NCBI RefSeq assembly: GCF_036588685.1
Contig: NC_086378.1
Span: 18,019,578-18,083,577 of the forward strand
DNA from: Mytilus trossulus
Lineage: Eukaryota; Mollusca; Bivalvia; Mytilida; Mytilidae
Reading direction: 5' to 3'
Length of the DNA stretch: 64,000 nucleotides
The position numbers and the translations under genes are program-made. The notes below the pieces were generated by a model. The model saw only the letters and a program-made list of their open reading frames with translations, searched no databases and was not told where the DNA came from. Shown here piece after piece: positions 43,932-55,625 of the stretch. The stretch's first letter is position 1, and every line of letters starts with the position of its first letter.

Positions 43932-46900
43932 ACAAAGAACTAATATGGAGACAGACCCTGACTACCAAACTTACCAACTATGTTACTGAGATCATAAACA
44001 TGATTGTTATTTGTTACATTTTTGTACTTCTGTGACGATTCTTTGTTTTTTCATTGCGTACCATTTTCCCAAGATTTGTCGTGTACAGGTAAACCACAGA
44101 TTACAATGTTGAATGAAATTTCAAATTTATAAAGGCACAGATTTAGAGTTGTACAACTTTTCGTTAATCTAGGAAAATTGTTTTCAATGAAATATTAAGC
44201 AATGAATCAACATTTTTGTTAAAACTACTTAATTTTTGTACAGTTATTTGTTTTCTGATTTTGTATAGTTATTTGATTTTGTACAGTTATTTGTTTCCTG
44301 TTTTGTTAGTGATTTGTACAGTATAGTAGTAAGATGATAGACTGTGATAGTTATGTTTGCAATATTCATTAACTTCCATTAAAAGTTATTGTTCTGAATT
44401 TTTAAATTCACTAAAATTTAAGAGTGTTTAATTGAAATTAGTGTTTTCTAATCTAGATGATTTCTTAATTCTTGAAATAATTTCAAAATATTTTAATAGC
44501 GCTTAGCTAAGTATCTAAAAGCCTTAGCCTTAAGATGAAAAATAAATACTGGTACTCTGGTAGTCCAATAGTTTGTCCTCTAAGATGTGTGCCCATTATC
44601 AAAAGACTTCTACTTTTCTTCTTAGTTGAAATTATTTGGGGTTTGATCTGTTAATTTCTGTAAAAATTCATTAATTTAGCAAATGTTGATAGGGGCATAA
44701 AGGCACAGTCTATTTTTTTCAAAAATGTTTTTTTTAACTTTAATATTTTCAAAGTCAGCATAAAATATCTTACTTACACTACAAATCAAAAATTCATTTA
44801 AAACATTAAAATGTAAGTTATCAAATAAATTTGCTCAAGCATGACATTAGCATTCCAGAAACCATAAGACCATTCTGTATATAGTAATATCAAAACATTA
44901 CACAATTTGCATCCATTTTTACCATAAAAATAATATTTGGTTTACTTATGTTTACTGTAAATATTTAGTTTTTGAAAAAAGAAATATATATTTCGCAAAG
45001 TGATTTGTTAGCAAGTGAATTTGTTTAAAGCATTTAATGTAAATAATGCCAATAATGTTGCCTTGAACTGAAACTTGCTATGTTAATTTGACAAGTTGAG
45101 CAAAACACACAGTTGTACATGTGTTATGGATGTTCGATCAGGAAGACCATTTTTATGACAGAAGAACTGAATGAATATTATAAAGTTTGCTAGTGGTACT
45201 GAAAAATAATAAAAACAGGTAATAACAGCATTATTTTTGCACAACAATAATTGAGGCTATCTTGCTGATGATGTACATGAACGCTATTTAAAAAAACATT
45301 TTGATTTAATATGATGTATAATGTCACAAATTGCATACTATCACTATATAAAAATGTAATTTGTAAACAGCTTTTGTTGATTTGTTAATTTTCGAAACAT
45401 TGGCTACATGCCCTGACCAAAAGTCGTATGTGCTTTACCTTTGTAAAATGTTTGATCTCATGATTATTTTGGTCAGAAAGTGTGTTGCCACTATTTCCAA
45501 AAAATATACTGTTAAAAATGAGTTAAAAGGACATGCTTTCATTAAATGTTGGAATTGATTTAATTTTGGAAGAACCTAAATTGATTGTTATGAAACTAAA
45601 GGCTAAACAAGGAATTAATGAACTGCAATAAGGTCTGATTTCAGCTTATAGGTACTTAATTGGTGATCTCATGGACTATAATGACATTTTGTTTGTAACC
45701 AGAGCATGAGGAAATAGCTACATGTTTATCAATTTATTTATTTTTATATATGTCACTTTTATGAAATATAACAAATTTTAAAGATTGGAGGCACAAATGT
45801 GTATAAAATAATAATTATTATAAACAATTTACTCAATTTGTAGTCAAAATATTTGTTTGGGTGACATTTAAATGCATCCTATGCATTTGTACTAATTTTT
45901 AAAGAAATTTAAAAATATCTCCAAAAATATAAAAAAATACTTGAATGTTTTCTTTGATATCAATATATATTTTTCAACATTCTCTATTGATATTGCACAT
46001 TAACGTACCAGTTAATTTTGGTATACAATTTAAGTAAGCAATACAAAGTTACAATTGTCAGTTTATATAAATTTTATATACCTTTTTATTGACAGTACCT
46101 GTATGTTTGTACAATTATTAAAAAGACAAATAATTAAGTTTGATTTTTTTTAACTTTTGTGATGATTATTTTTGTAGTGCTTGAATAACATTTATATAAT
46201 AATTATTTATCTATACATATAATATATTTATCTATCCTGTAGATTTATTTTTGAGAAATAGATAAAGTATGTTACAATATATTGTTCTATTTTATTACTG
46301 TTAAACTGTTGTCCAAGGTAAGAGAGAGTTTTGACAACTCGCAAACATTTAAGGATGTATTTAGGTGAGGTTTTTGAATTTGTGTTAAATGTTCGGACTA
46401 CTTGGTACTTTTCCATACAATACAATGTAAAATATTTTGCCCCATAGCACCCCTTTATTTTTTCATATACCGTAAGACTTAATTGCTCATGAAAGGTCAT
46501 TTACCAAAATTTTAGAAGATTCTTAATTTTCCTTCTTTTGTTTTGAGACCAAAATATTACCAATGCATGTATGTATAAGGTAAATGTCTGAGTCAGCCTT
46601 TTCCCGCCATATTTTAAATCTCAAATATCTCGAAAAGTAGGTCCATGCCCTATCAACATGTTTAGCTTATCTTTATCCTTAATAGATGCTTTACAAGCTT
46701 ATAGTATCAATTTTAATTTCTTAATTTCTTAATTTTTACCTAACCTCACCTAAGTACATTCTTAACCCTGCTATATGTAGAAGTAATAATGGAAACACCA
46801 AAAATGTTAAAGTATTTTGGTTGTTGTTGGTTGATGTGTTGTCATAATATTTTTCATATACATGTACATATAATATTGTTAGCTTACATGTGCCATTAGT

Positions 46901-48098
46901 TTTCATGTTTGTATTGATTCATGTTTTGTTATAGAGGGGACCTTATTGGTTACTCATCTGTGTTTGTTAGCTCATTGTTGAAGATCAGTTCAGCTTCAAG
47001 GTTTTAATGTTCACTGTATTACATGTTTGTTTTTGATCTAACAAACTTATAGAAATTAAGTTGCTGAATATAAATGTGATGAAATAAATAAAAACCAAAT
47101 TCATTTATCCATCCATTTTTTTAAGGTTTATAAAGTAGTTGAAATTTTCTACACCAAGGCAAGTTTTTTTTAAGAACAAATCTATTTCTTAAAGTATTTA
47201 ATTTTTTTGTAAATTCAGAAAGTATTAATTGATTTCAAACTTTCATCAAAGTTTGAGAAAAGGCTATTATACCTTGCATTCTAATAATCATTTTTTATCT
47301 TGCCTTTTATCATATTCATATTTGAGTAAGGTTGTATATTTTGATTTTGTTTCCCCTTTACTGCTGATAAGCCTGAAGGCATATAATAATTAACATCTCT
47401 GTAAATAATGGAGCCTGGAAAGAAAAACAAATGACTGACCATTGCATTAGCTGAGAGAGTAATAGTGATATCAACATTTATACCATAACATGGGCTTGCT
47501 AAGCCATAAATAATGACAGGGTTCAGTCAAATCATTGTTTCTATGATTATATTAAGATCAAATAGTTATCAATGATTTTGTATAATTATTTTAATATTAT
47601 TCATTTATAATTGTAAATACTATTATAAAATATATTTCAATTCAGATAACATACTTAAGTGTGTAAGAAGAGAGATGAAGTAAAGTTTAGTTAGTAGACC
47701 AAGAAATCATTTTAACTTTTGTTTATTTCATACAAGAAGTGACATAATATATACATAAGTTATACTTTTCTACACAGTATTCCATTTTCATATTTCAGAC
47801 TTGGATTTTGATTTTATAATTTTGAGTTATTTCCCCTAAGGTTGGACATTGTTGTCCTTGTGCTATGTTTTGTTAACATATAAATCTTCTAATTATATGT
47901 GTTCTCCTTTTTCGTTTAGTTACTTGGGGAAATTATCAAAGTTAGGAGATGCACTTGTAATTTGTTCAAATAGTTCAACATGTTCAAATTGGATTATCTC
48001 CCATTAACCAAACCAAATGTCAACTAATAAGTTGTTTAACAAAACAAGCACATTTAATATTTGCAAGACCAGAACTTCAGTTTACACTTTGTTGTTTG
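43932..48098. other. 3' UTR and flank of the NFKBIZ-like gene
   Basis: AT-rich, no coding frame. Near 44225-44320 the string GTACAGTTATTTG repeats three times with variants. An AATAAA lies at 44541-44546. AU-rich pentamer clusters (ATTTATTTATTTTT near 45733) occur, but the UTR end is unknown. A heavily decayed reverse copy of a family B-like repeat is likely at about 46880-47040. Confidence 0.4.
44541..44546 (+). terminator. Candidate poly(A) signal of the NFKBIZ-like gene
   Basis: AATAAA about 610 nt past the stop codon. Later copies exist (for example near 47082), so the true site is uncertain. Confidence 0.3.
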
Positions 48099-48210
48099 TA
48101 TAAAATTGAGAATGGAAATGGGGAATGTGTCAAAGAGACAACAACCCGACCAAAAAATAAAAAAAACAACAGCAGAAGGTCACCAACAGGTCTTCAATGT
48201 AGCGAGAATT
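48099..48210 (+). repeat. Family A fragment
   Basis: AAAATTGAGAATGGAAATGG to ACAGGTCTTCAATGTAGCGA. Confidence 0.85.
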
Positions 48211-48929
48211 GTTTTTTTCGTCACATTGAGTTATCTCCACTTTTTTGGGAAAATCTTAAGCTAAAAATAACTGTAACACAGGTTACATCCCCTTAGATTT
48301 GTATTATATGGATGTTTGATAAGTCAAATAAGTAATTATATTAAGTATCATGTCACTTCTCTCAAAGCTTATCATAGAAAAAGACAATAGTTTTTACTGG
48401 CCAATCAAATTAAAGAACAAGTAAAAAATGATAGCTGAGTGATCCCTTTTACAAGTCTATATTAAAAATGGCTATTTCAAAAGAAATTATGGTTCATCTA
48501 ACTAACGAACAAAGAGTGCACACTATAAAAGTTTTCATTGTAAATCAAAAAGATCACATGTTTTCAGCAAAAAAAAGGAAAAAAACACTACAAATTTTAT
48601 TTTTTTCAAAAGTGCTTTTCTTGAAACATTTTGCAAACCGGTTTTTCTACTACAGAAAAAAAAGGGAAAAATTAAATCATGCATTCATGAAATTTATATC
48701 ATTACAGGAAATATTTTTTATTTCTTCAAATACTGATGAATGGTCAGATAGTTATTTAGATACACTGTATATACTCCAAATTGTCCAGTTTTACATGCAG
48801 TTACTTCCTTCTCACTGAAGATTTAATTGAGTAGTATAATACATAGAAAAATATCATGTACAAAGTAATTGTTTCAAGAGAGGTATAGGTTTCAAAAAGT
48901 TGAATTTTGTACATATCTGAAATTGAACT
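48211..48929. other. AT-rich DNA, no gene supported
   Basis: A 116-codon open frame at 48468-48818 is rich in Lys/Phe and has no motif or codon character of a gene. I treat it as chance. Confidence 0.35.
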
Positions 48930-49190
48930 AGGTGGCTGAGTGGTCTAAGTAGTTATTACTGTAATCACTAGCCAGTCAACACTGAGGTTTGAGTTCAAAC
49001 CCAGCTCGTGTGGATGTACTCAGCTCCAATCTTAGTTGACTAGTATTGTCAGTTTTCCTATTGAAGGTTGGTGGTTTTCTCTGGGTACTTTTGCTTCCTC
49101 CACCAATAAAAACTGACTGCATGAAAAAGTCTAAATATTGTGCTTAAAAGTTGCGTTAAAACACCAAAAATCAAAATCCAATTGTTATCG
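48930..49190 (+). repeat. tRNA-derived SINE, best copy
   Basis: The head GGTGGCTGAGTGGTCTAAG carries an A box, and GGTTTGAGTTCAAACCC carries a B box, at the spacing of a tRNA with a long variable arm (Ser/Leu type). The body has GGTGGTTTTCTCTGGGTAC and TCCACCAATAAAAACTGAC, and ends AAAAGTTGCGTTAAAACACC. A decayed copy lies at 30543-30842 and another fragment at about 49525-49640. Confidence 0.85.
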
Positions 49191-49919
49191 TAACTGACTT
49201 TTCAATAGGTACACATTTTATTTTAAATTGTATTTTTGCAACAAAAATTTTATTTTGATATTTCTTTCCATATTTTGTTTACAATTTTCAGATGGTGTTG
49301 AAATTTTTCACATTATAACCCCCTAAAATTGAAATTCTTTAAATTTGTTGAAATACAAAAAAACATCTAACAATCTCTTTGAAACAATTTCTGGAAAAAA
49401 TGTTTTGTATATTTATAAATAAAAACATGTATACAATATAATTGTGTTAGTTATATATATTGGTAATGTGTTTGAACTGATTTTAACTGCTAAGGTTTTC
49501 AATGTTTCAAATGTTCAAAACGGACTATGAATTCATGAGGTTATAAGTCTGACCCATCAACTCTTATCCTTATAGACTAGGATTGACAGTTTTCCTGCTG
49601 CAGATTGGTTGTTCTCTTGGAGCACTATCTCTCCTTAGCTTTCAATCAATTATGAATTTATGAGCCAATGCAAACATAGTTTATATCACTCATTTATCAT
49701 TCTCAGGATACTAAGAACCAGGGATGTATATGAAATGATTATAAGGTGTACAAGTCTAGCTGGCAGGTGTCATTTGACCTTGACCTCAATTTCATGGTTC
49801 AGTGGTCAAAGATATTTTTTTGAGTTTATTTTGGTTTTTATTAAAGCAATTGCTTTCATGCCGTCGCGTATGGCCATCTTTGTGACCCAGATCAGAGACT
49901 CCGCCCAGATCAAGCCATA

Positions 49920-51108
49920 GTATTGTAACGAAAATCGGTCATAGTTTATTTATTTTGATGTGAAACTCCAGTTGTCTTTCCCTGTTAATTGCGTTTCTAT
50001 ATGTATACAAGTTTCTCCATAGTTGGAGCACCATCTTTTACTTAAAACACCCCTAAAATTGGTATAGTCTTGATTTTCACCCCTTCAAGTATAATGGACC
50101 GTTCCATATGGTAGTATATAAGCCAGCTCAAGACAGAGAAACTTTGTCAGTTATATGTGGACCGTTGAAGTGTTAACATCAGGATTAAATATTCCAACTG
50201 GTAAGTAGAGTGAAATAAGTGATTCCAAAGGATATATAAATAGTGTTCAGATTTATATGTGGATGTTGCAATAGTGATTTTGATACAATGTATAAAGTGA
50301 ATCTGATATATATAAGTGATTTGTATTAATGAGAATACAAGGTGTATACTTGCTGGTGTTGCAAGTTGTACTATGTGGAAGTGTGAATACTTCATAGATG
50401 TGTATTAGTGAGAATACAAGGTGTTTACTTGCTGGTGTTGCAAGTTGTAATATTGTGGAAGTGTATTAGTGAAAGTGCACTGTGTTAAACCTTACCAGTT
50501 GGATAATATTCATTGTGTGGGAACTCATTGAGAAAGTGATAGTTAGTACGTGAGTTCAGTTGTGTTTATATATATATTCTTTGTGCATTGAAGGATTTGT
50601 GCATGTGTAAAGGTGTCATTGTGTTATTGTGGTTAGTTGTAGACTAGCAAGGTGATACTACATATTGGTGGACATTGTAAATAGAAGTTGTATATATGTG
50701 ATTTTGTGTTCATACGTTTTGTGTGATACGTACTTGATGCATGTTGCAGAGTAATCTGTTGGTGACATGGTGTAATAAAGGGCCGTATGCATGTTGCATA
50801 ATAATCTGTTAGTAACATTGTGAATAAATCGGTCTGATACATGTTGCATAGTGATTGCATAGTGACATTGTGTATATGTATTCTGTTATGATACAGTGTG
50901 TTTATGGATTGTGAATGAGTTACTTCACCTTGCATTTTGATTTATGTGCATTGTGCTGTGTATATAGTTTTTGTTGTGAATCAATTTAAGGATGTGTTAA
51001 TTGTTTTGAATAGGACAAATGGTTGTGGTGAAAAATTGAATTGAACACTTGAAATCCTGATTTATTCAGATACGGATCCATTGATCGCCCGGTTACACGT
51101 TACAGTAT
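49920..51108. mobile_element. Solo LTR, 1181 bp, with 4-bp target duplication
   Basis: The LTR is 49924-51104, starting TGTAACG and ending CGTTACA, the classic TG...CA form with 7-bp inverted tips. GTAT flanks it on both sides (49920-49923 and 51105-51108). A TATA box (TATATAAGCC) lies near 50115 and AATAAA strings near 50764 and 50823. Internal tandem duplications of about 75 bp (50325-50470) and about 50 bp (50735-50860) are present. There is no second LTR or internal coding region. The orientation of the TATA and AATAAA suggests plus. Ty3/Gypsy type is likely from the form of the tips. Confidence 0.8.
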
Positions 51109-52689
51109 TTTGTTAAACAGGCTCCTGGTCTGTCATTCTTAAACACCTATGTATGTTTTCTAATGCAATACATAGCTTGAAACTTTTGAAAAACGTTAGT
51201 GGATTTAAGAAAGTTCAGCATACGTTCTTGTAGATGTATTTTTGTATTTAGGGGGACAACCGTTTGACTATCAAAAAAACATAGACGTCCGAGTGAAAAA
51301 ATGCATTTTTATACCTGCGATTCCGTTTTCCGTTCGTACGATGTTTCAACAAAATATGGAATCATTTCAGTTGTTGATTTAGTATTGAAAATTTGACTCA
51401 ATTATCTTTTATAATATACGGTTTCATATGTTTAATTGGTGTTTTTTTAAGAAAGAGGTCAGGTGCTCTTGTTCATTCATAAAATTGTCGTTCATTCATA
51501 AATTTATCGTAAAATCAAAATCACTACACAGGTTATCAGGTTATACGACATACGTAGTGTCAAATGATTACCTGTAATCTAAAAATAGACAAAGTAAAAT
51601 GTCCTATTTTGTTGATTTGTTTGCGCAAATAATTTGGAGGAACGAAACCCTTGTTGAAACACATAACAATAAGTTTGTTTTCCTTTTTTGTCATAACTCC
51701 GTAAGATTTATCGATCACCTTACTAATGAAATGGACCCGTCCAAAAGTGATAGATGCCAAGTCCAGATGAAGAGATATTTACAATTTGGAATTTTCTAGT
51801 TTCATAGATTAAAAAAAGTACATCCTTTTTGGATATCATATTCAAAACTGGGTATGCATGACAAATGATGAAACCATTATCCTCGTCTTTCCAATGGACG
51901 AGTCTACTACGTTTGTTGACCCTCGACGGTCCACCGTGTTTGCAATTTTATTTCACATGTTTTCGAAATATTGAAGATCATTTTCACAATGTTTCCTGAA
52001 AATTGGATAAATATCAAAGCAACTTAGAGCTGTTTGTTCTTGTTCGTATAATGACGATTTAATGTCATGTTTGTCTGTGATGGCCCGGCCCCTCTTTTCG
52101 GGATTGCATGAGAATTATAGTTATCTCGTACCGCATGAGGATGACACATATCAACTGAGCAATAATGTTTGGGACTTAGTTTTTAAGAAATGATGACAAA
52201 GTAACATTATGAAAATATTTTTAGTCAGCTGAAATATATATTTATTTTTTACATGTTTATGTCTTGTAAAATATTTTGTTTCTTTCCCGTTTTTCAACAT
52301 TTGCGTCTGGAAAGTTGAAATGTTTTAACTGAAGTGTTAAATTTAAATTAATTATGAAAATTAAATCAATAAAGGAAATTATTGCCCAGTTACAAACACT
52401 ACTAGGGGATAATCCACAATAATTTCTCTTGGAGTTTATATGTTTCAGCACATGTATATTTGACCCCAACTTTAGCCTGGTAAACGTGTTGTCTCCTTGT
52501 GAAATATAAAACATATTAAAAATGACTTTCTGCTAAAGTCTTTAATTGATATAAAGTTAAAACCTTCTTAATTCTCACTAGACAACACTCCTGTCATGTT
52601 TAATTCTTAAATATATGTGGATGAAAAAAAAGTCCCCAAAACATACACATGGCAGCAATTGCTTTTACAGCCTTTCAGGCTTTGATTTT
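51109..52689. other. Intergenic DNA, nothing recognised
   Basis: No coding frame with motif support and no repeat family recognised. Confidence 0.35.
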
Positions 52690-52818
52690 TAATACTATGA
52701 GCAATAGGTTAACTATATTTGGTGTATGGAGATATTTAATTATGTAAATGTCAGTCTGCATGACATGCTTTATTTGACCATGACCTCATTAACACAGTTC
52801 CTTGATAAGTGTTCAGTT

Positions 52819-54276
52819 TTTATACGACCGCAAAATTTGAAAAAAATTTCGTCGTATATTGCTATCACGTTGGCGTTGTCGTCTGCATCGTTGTCGTTGT
52901 CGTCGTCGTCGTCCGAATAATTTAAGTTTTCGCACTCTTACTTTAGTAAAAGTGAATAGAAATCTATGAAATTATAACACAAGGTTCATGATCACAAAAG
53001 GAAGACTGGGATTGATTTTGGGAGTTTTGGTCCCAATATTTTAGGAATAAGGGGCCAAAAAGGGCCCAAATAAGCATTTTCTTGGTCTTCGCACTATAAC
53101 TTTAGTTTAAGTAAATAGAAATCTATGAAATTTTGACACAAGGTTTATGACCACAAAAGGAAGGTTGGGATTGATTTTTGGAGTTTTGGTCCCAACAGTT
53201 TGGGAATAAGGGGCCCAAAGGGTCCCCAAACTAAACTTTGTTTGATTTCATCAAAAATTGAATAATAGGGGTTCTTTGATATGCCGAATCTAACTGTGTA
53301 TGTAGATTTTTAATTTTTGGTCCCGTTTTCAAATTGGTCTTCATTAAGGTCCAAAGGGTCCAAAATTAAACTAAGTTTGATTTTAACAAAAATTAAATTC
53401 TTGGGCTTCTTTGATATGCTGAATCTAAACATGTACTTAGATTTCTGATTATGGGCAAAGTTTTCAAGTTGGTCCAAATCAGGATTCAAAATTATTATTT
53501 TAAGTATTGTGCAATAGCAAGAAATTTTCAATTGCACAGTATTCAGCAATAGCAAGAAATCTTCAATTGTACAGTATTGTGCAATAGCAAGAAATTTTCA
53601 ATTGCACAGTATTGTTCATAGCAAGAAATCTTCAATTTACAGTATTGCGCAATAGCAAGAAATATCTAATTCCACAATATTATGCAATAGCAATCAATTT
53701 TCAATTGGAGTTATCTTTCTTTGTCCAGAATAGATATTTGTGCAAAAGCAAGATATTTTCAATATTCTTTGTAAATCTTAGTTATCTTTCTTTGTCCAGA
53801 ATAGTATTTGAATCAACTTAAATCATTGTTTTATACAATAATCCATGTATTTTCACCATTACTACCAACTGATAAATTAAAACAATCTTTACCATTCAGT
53901 GATAACAGGCACTTTTTTTTTTACATTTTAATATTTTATGATGTATTTAAATGACAGTTATTGTTGCAAACTCCATTAGAAATTTGAATTGAGATCAGTT
54001 TTGGAATAAGGGAAAGTTTTTCTCATTTCAGATTTCATAAATAAAAATAAAATTTCTTGAAATATTTTTTTGAGAGGATTATTATTCAACAGCATAGTGA
54101 ATTGCTCAAAGGCAAATTATTTTTTTTAAGTTCATTAGACCACATTCATTCTGTGTCAGAAACCTATGCTGTGTCAACTATTTAATCACAATCCAAATTT
54201 AGAGCTGACTCCAGCTTGAATGTTGTGTCCATACTTTCCTCAATCGTTCAGGGTTCAACCTCTGCGGTCGTATAAA
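52819..54276. mobile_element. TTTATACGACCGC-end non-autonomous element
   Basis: TTTATACGACCGC at 52819-52831 is matched exactly in inverse by GCGGTCGTATAAA at 54264-54276. A GTCGTC triplet run follows the left end. The interior has a duplicated block of about 170 bp (AAGTGAATAGAAATCTATGA; TTTTGGTCCCAA) and a minisatellite at about 53500-53710. It has no coding region. The true right edge may extend to about 54300. Confidence 0.8.
53500..53710. repeat. Minisatellite, about 38-bp units
   Basis: About five units of AGTATTGTGCAATAGCAAGA followed by AATTTTCAATTGCAC, with point changes and short deletions. Confidence 0.85.
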
Positions 54277-54673
54277 GCTGCGCCCTGAGGAGCATCTGGT
54301 TGTGTTTTGATCTGTTTTTATTTAAATCTATAAGCAACAGGTCAACTATATTTGTTGTATAGAAGGATTGTAAGGTGTACATGTCTGTCTGGCATGGTTC
54401 ATATGCCCTTGACCTCATTTTCATGGTTTATTGGTCAATGTTTAGTTTTCTTGGTTAAGTCTGTTTCTTAGAAACTATAAGCAATACATCAATTATATTT
54501 AGTGTAATAAATAAAAGTAAGGTGTCCATGTATTTCTTGTTTGGTCTATATGACCTTGGCCTCATTTTAGGGGTCATGTATGGTTCATGCAATAGTTGTA
54601 GTAAAAGTCATAGATTCTAAAAATATACCAATATCTATGCTGTAAAGTAAAGGCAAGAAAATCCCTGATTTTT

Positions 54674-55625
54674 GTCGAGCCTTCGACTTTAGTCGAAAAA
54701 GCGAGACTAAGCGATCCTACATTCCGTCGGCGTCGGCGGCGGCGTCAACAAATATTCACTCTGTGGTTAAAGTTTTTGAAATTTTAATAACTTTCTTAAA
54801 CTATACTGGATTTCTACCAAACTTTGACAGAAGCTTGTTTGTGATCATAAGATAGTATCCAGAAGTAAATTTTGTAAAAATAAAATTCCGTTTTTTCCGT
54901 ATTTTACTATAAATGGACTTAGTTTTTTCTGCGGGGAAACAAAACATTCACTCTGTGGTTAAAGTTTTTAGAATTTTAATAACTTTCTCCAACTATCCTG
55001 GGTTTGTACAAAACTTGGACAGAAGCTTGTTTATGATCATAAGATAATATCCAGAAGTAAATTTTGTAAAAATAAAATTTCATTTTTTCCGTATTTTTCT
55101 TATAAATGGACTTAGATTTTTCTGCAGGGAAACATTACATTCACTCTGTGGTTAAAGTTTTTAGAATTTTAATAACTTTCTTAAACTATCCTGGGTTTGT
55201 ACCAAACTTGGACAGAAGCTTGTTTATGATCATAAGATAGTATCCAGATTTAAATTTTATAAATAAATAAATCCATTTTTTCCATATTTTACTTTTAAAT
55301 GGACTTAGTTTTTCTGCGGGGAACCACTACATTCACTCTGTGGTTAAAGTTTTTAAAATTTTAATAACTTTCTTTAACTATCCTGGGTTTGTACCAAACT
55401 TGGACAGAAGCTTATTTATGATCATAAGATTGTATCCAGAAGTAAAGTTTGTAAAAAGATTATTCCGTTTTTTCTGTAATTTACTTTTAAATGGACTTAG
55501 ATTTTCTTACAATCATCAAATAGTAACAAGAGGAATATTTTTATTGATTTCTTTCCTCATTGTTGTTGAGCCTGCGATTTACAGCAAAAATAGGCGAGAC
55601 ACTGGGTTCCGCGGAACCCTTACAA
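54674..55625. repeat. Composite element with four 192-bp tandem units
   Basis: The string ATTCACTCTGTGGTTAAAG recurs at 54754, 54946, 55139 and 55331, a period of 192-193 bp. The left edge has GTCGAGCCTTCGACTTTAGT and a CGGCGG run. The right edge has GAGCCTGCGATTTACAGC and the palindrome GGGTTCCGCGGAACCC (55603-55618). The edges resemble those of family D (25167-25200), so this may be a related element with different internal units. Confidence 0.8.

Larger units (their letters stand above)
52690..54660 (+). repeat. Family D repeat split by an insertion
   Basis: Family D sequence (GACCATGACCTCATTAACAC) runs to about 52818 and resumes after 54300 with AGCAACAGGTCAACTATATT and CCCTTGACCTCATTTTCATG. 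The element at 52819-54276 interrupts it, so that element moved in later. Confidence 0.7.

Noticed and set aside
48468..48818. 116-codon plus-strand frame
   Set aside because: Lys/Phe/Ile-rich as expected from AT-rich DNA; no motif, no neighbours.
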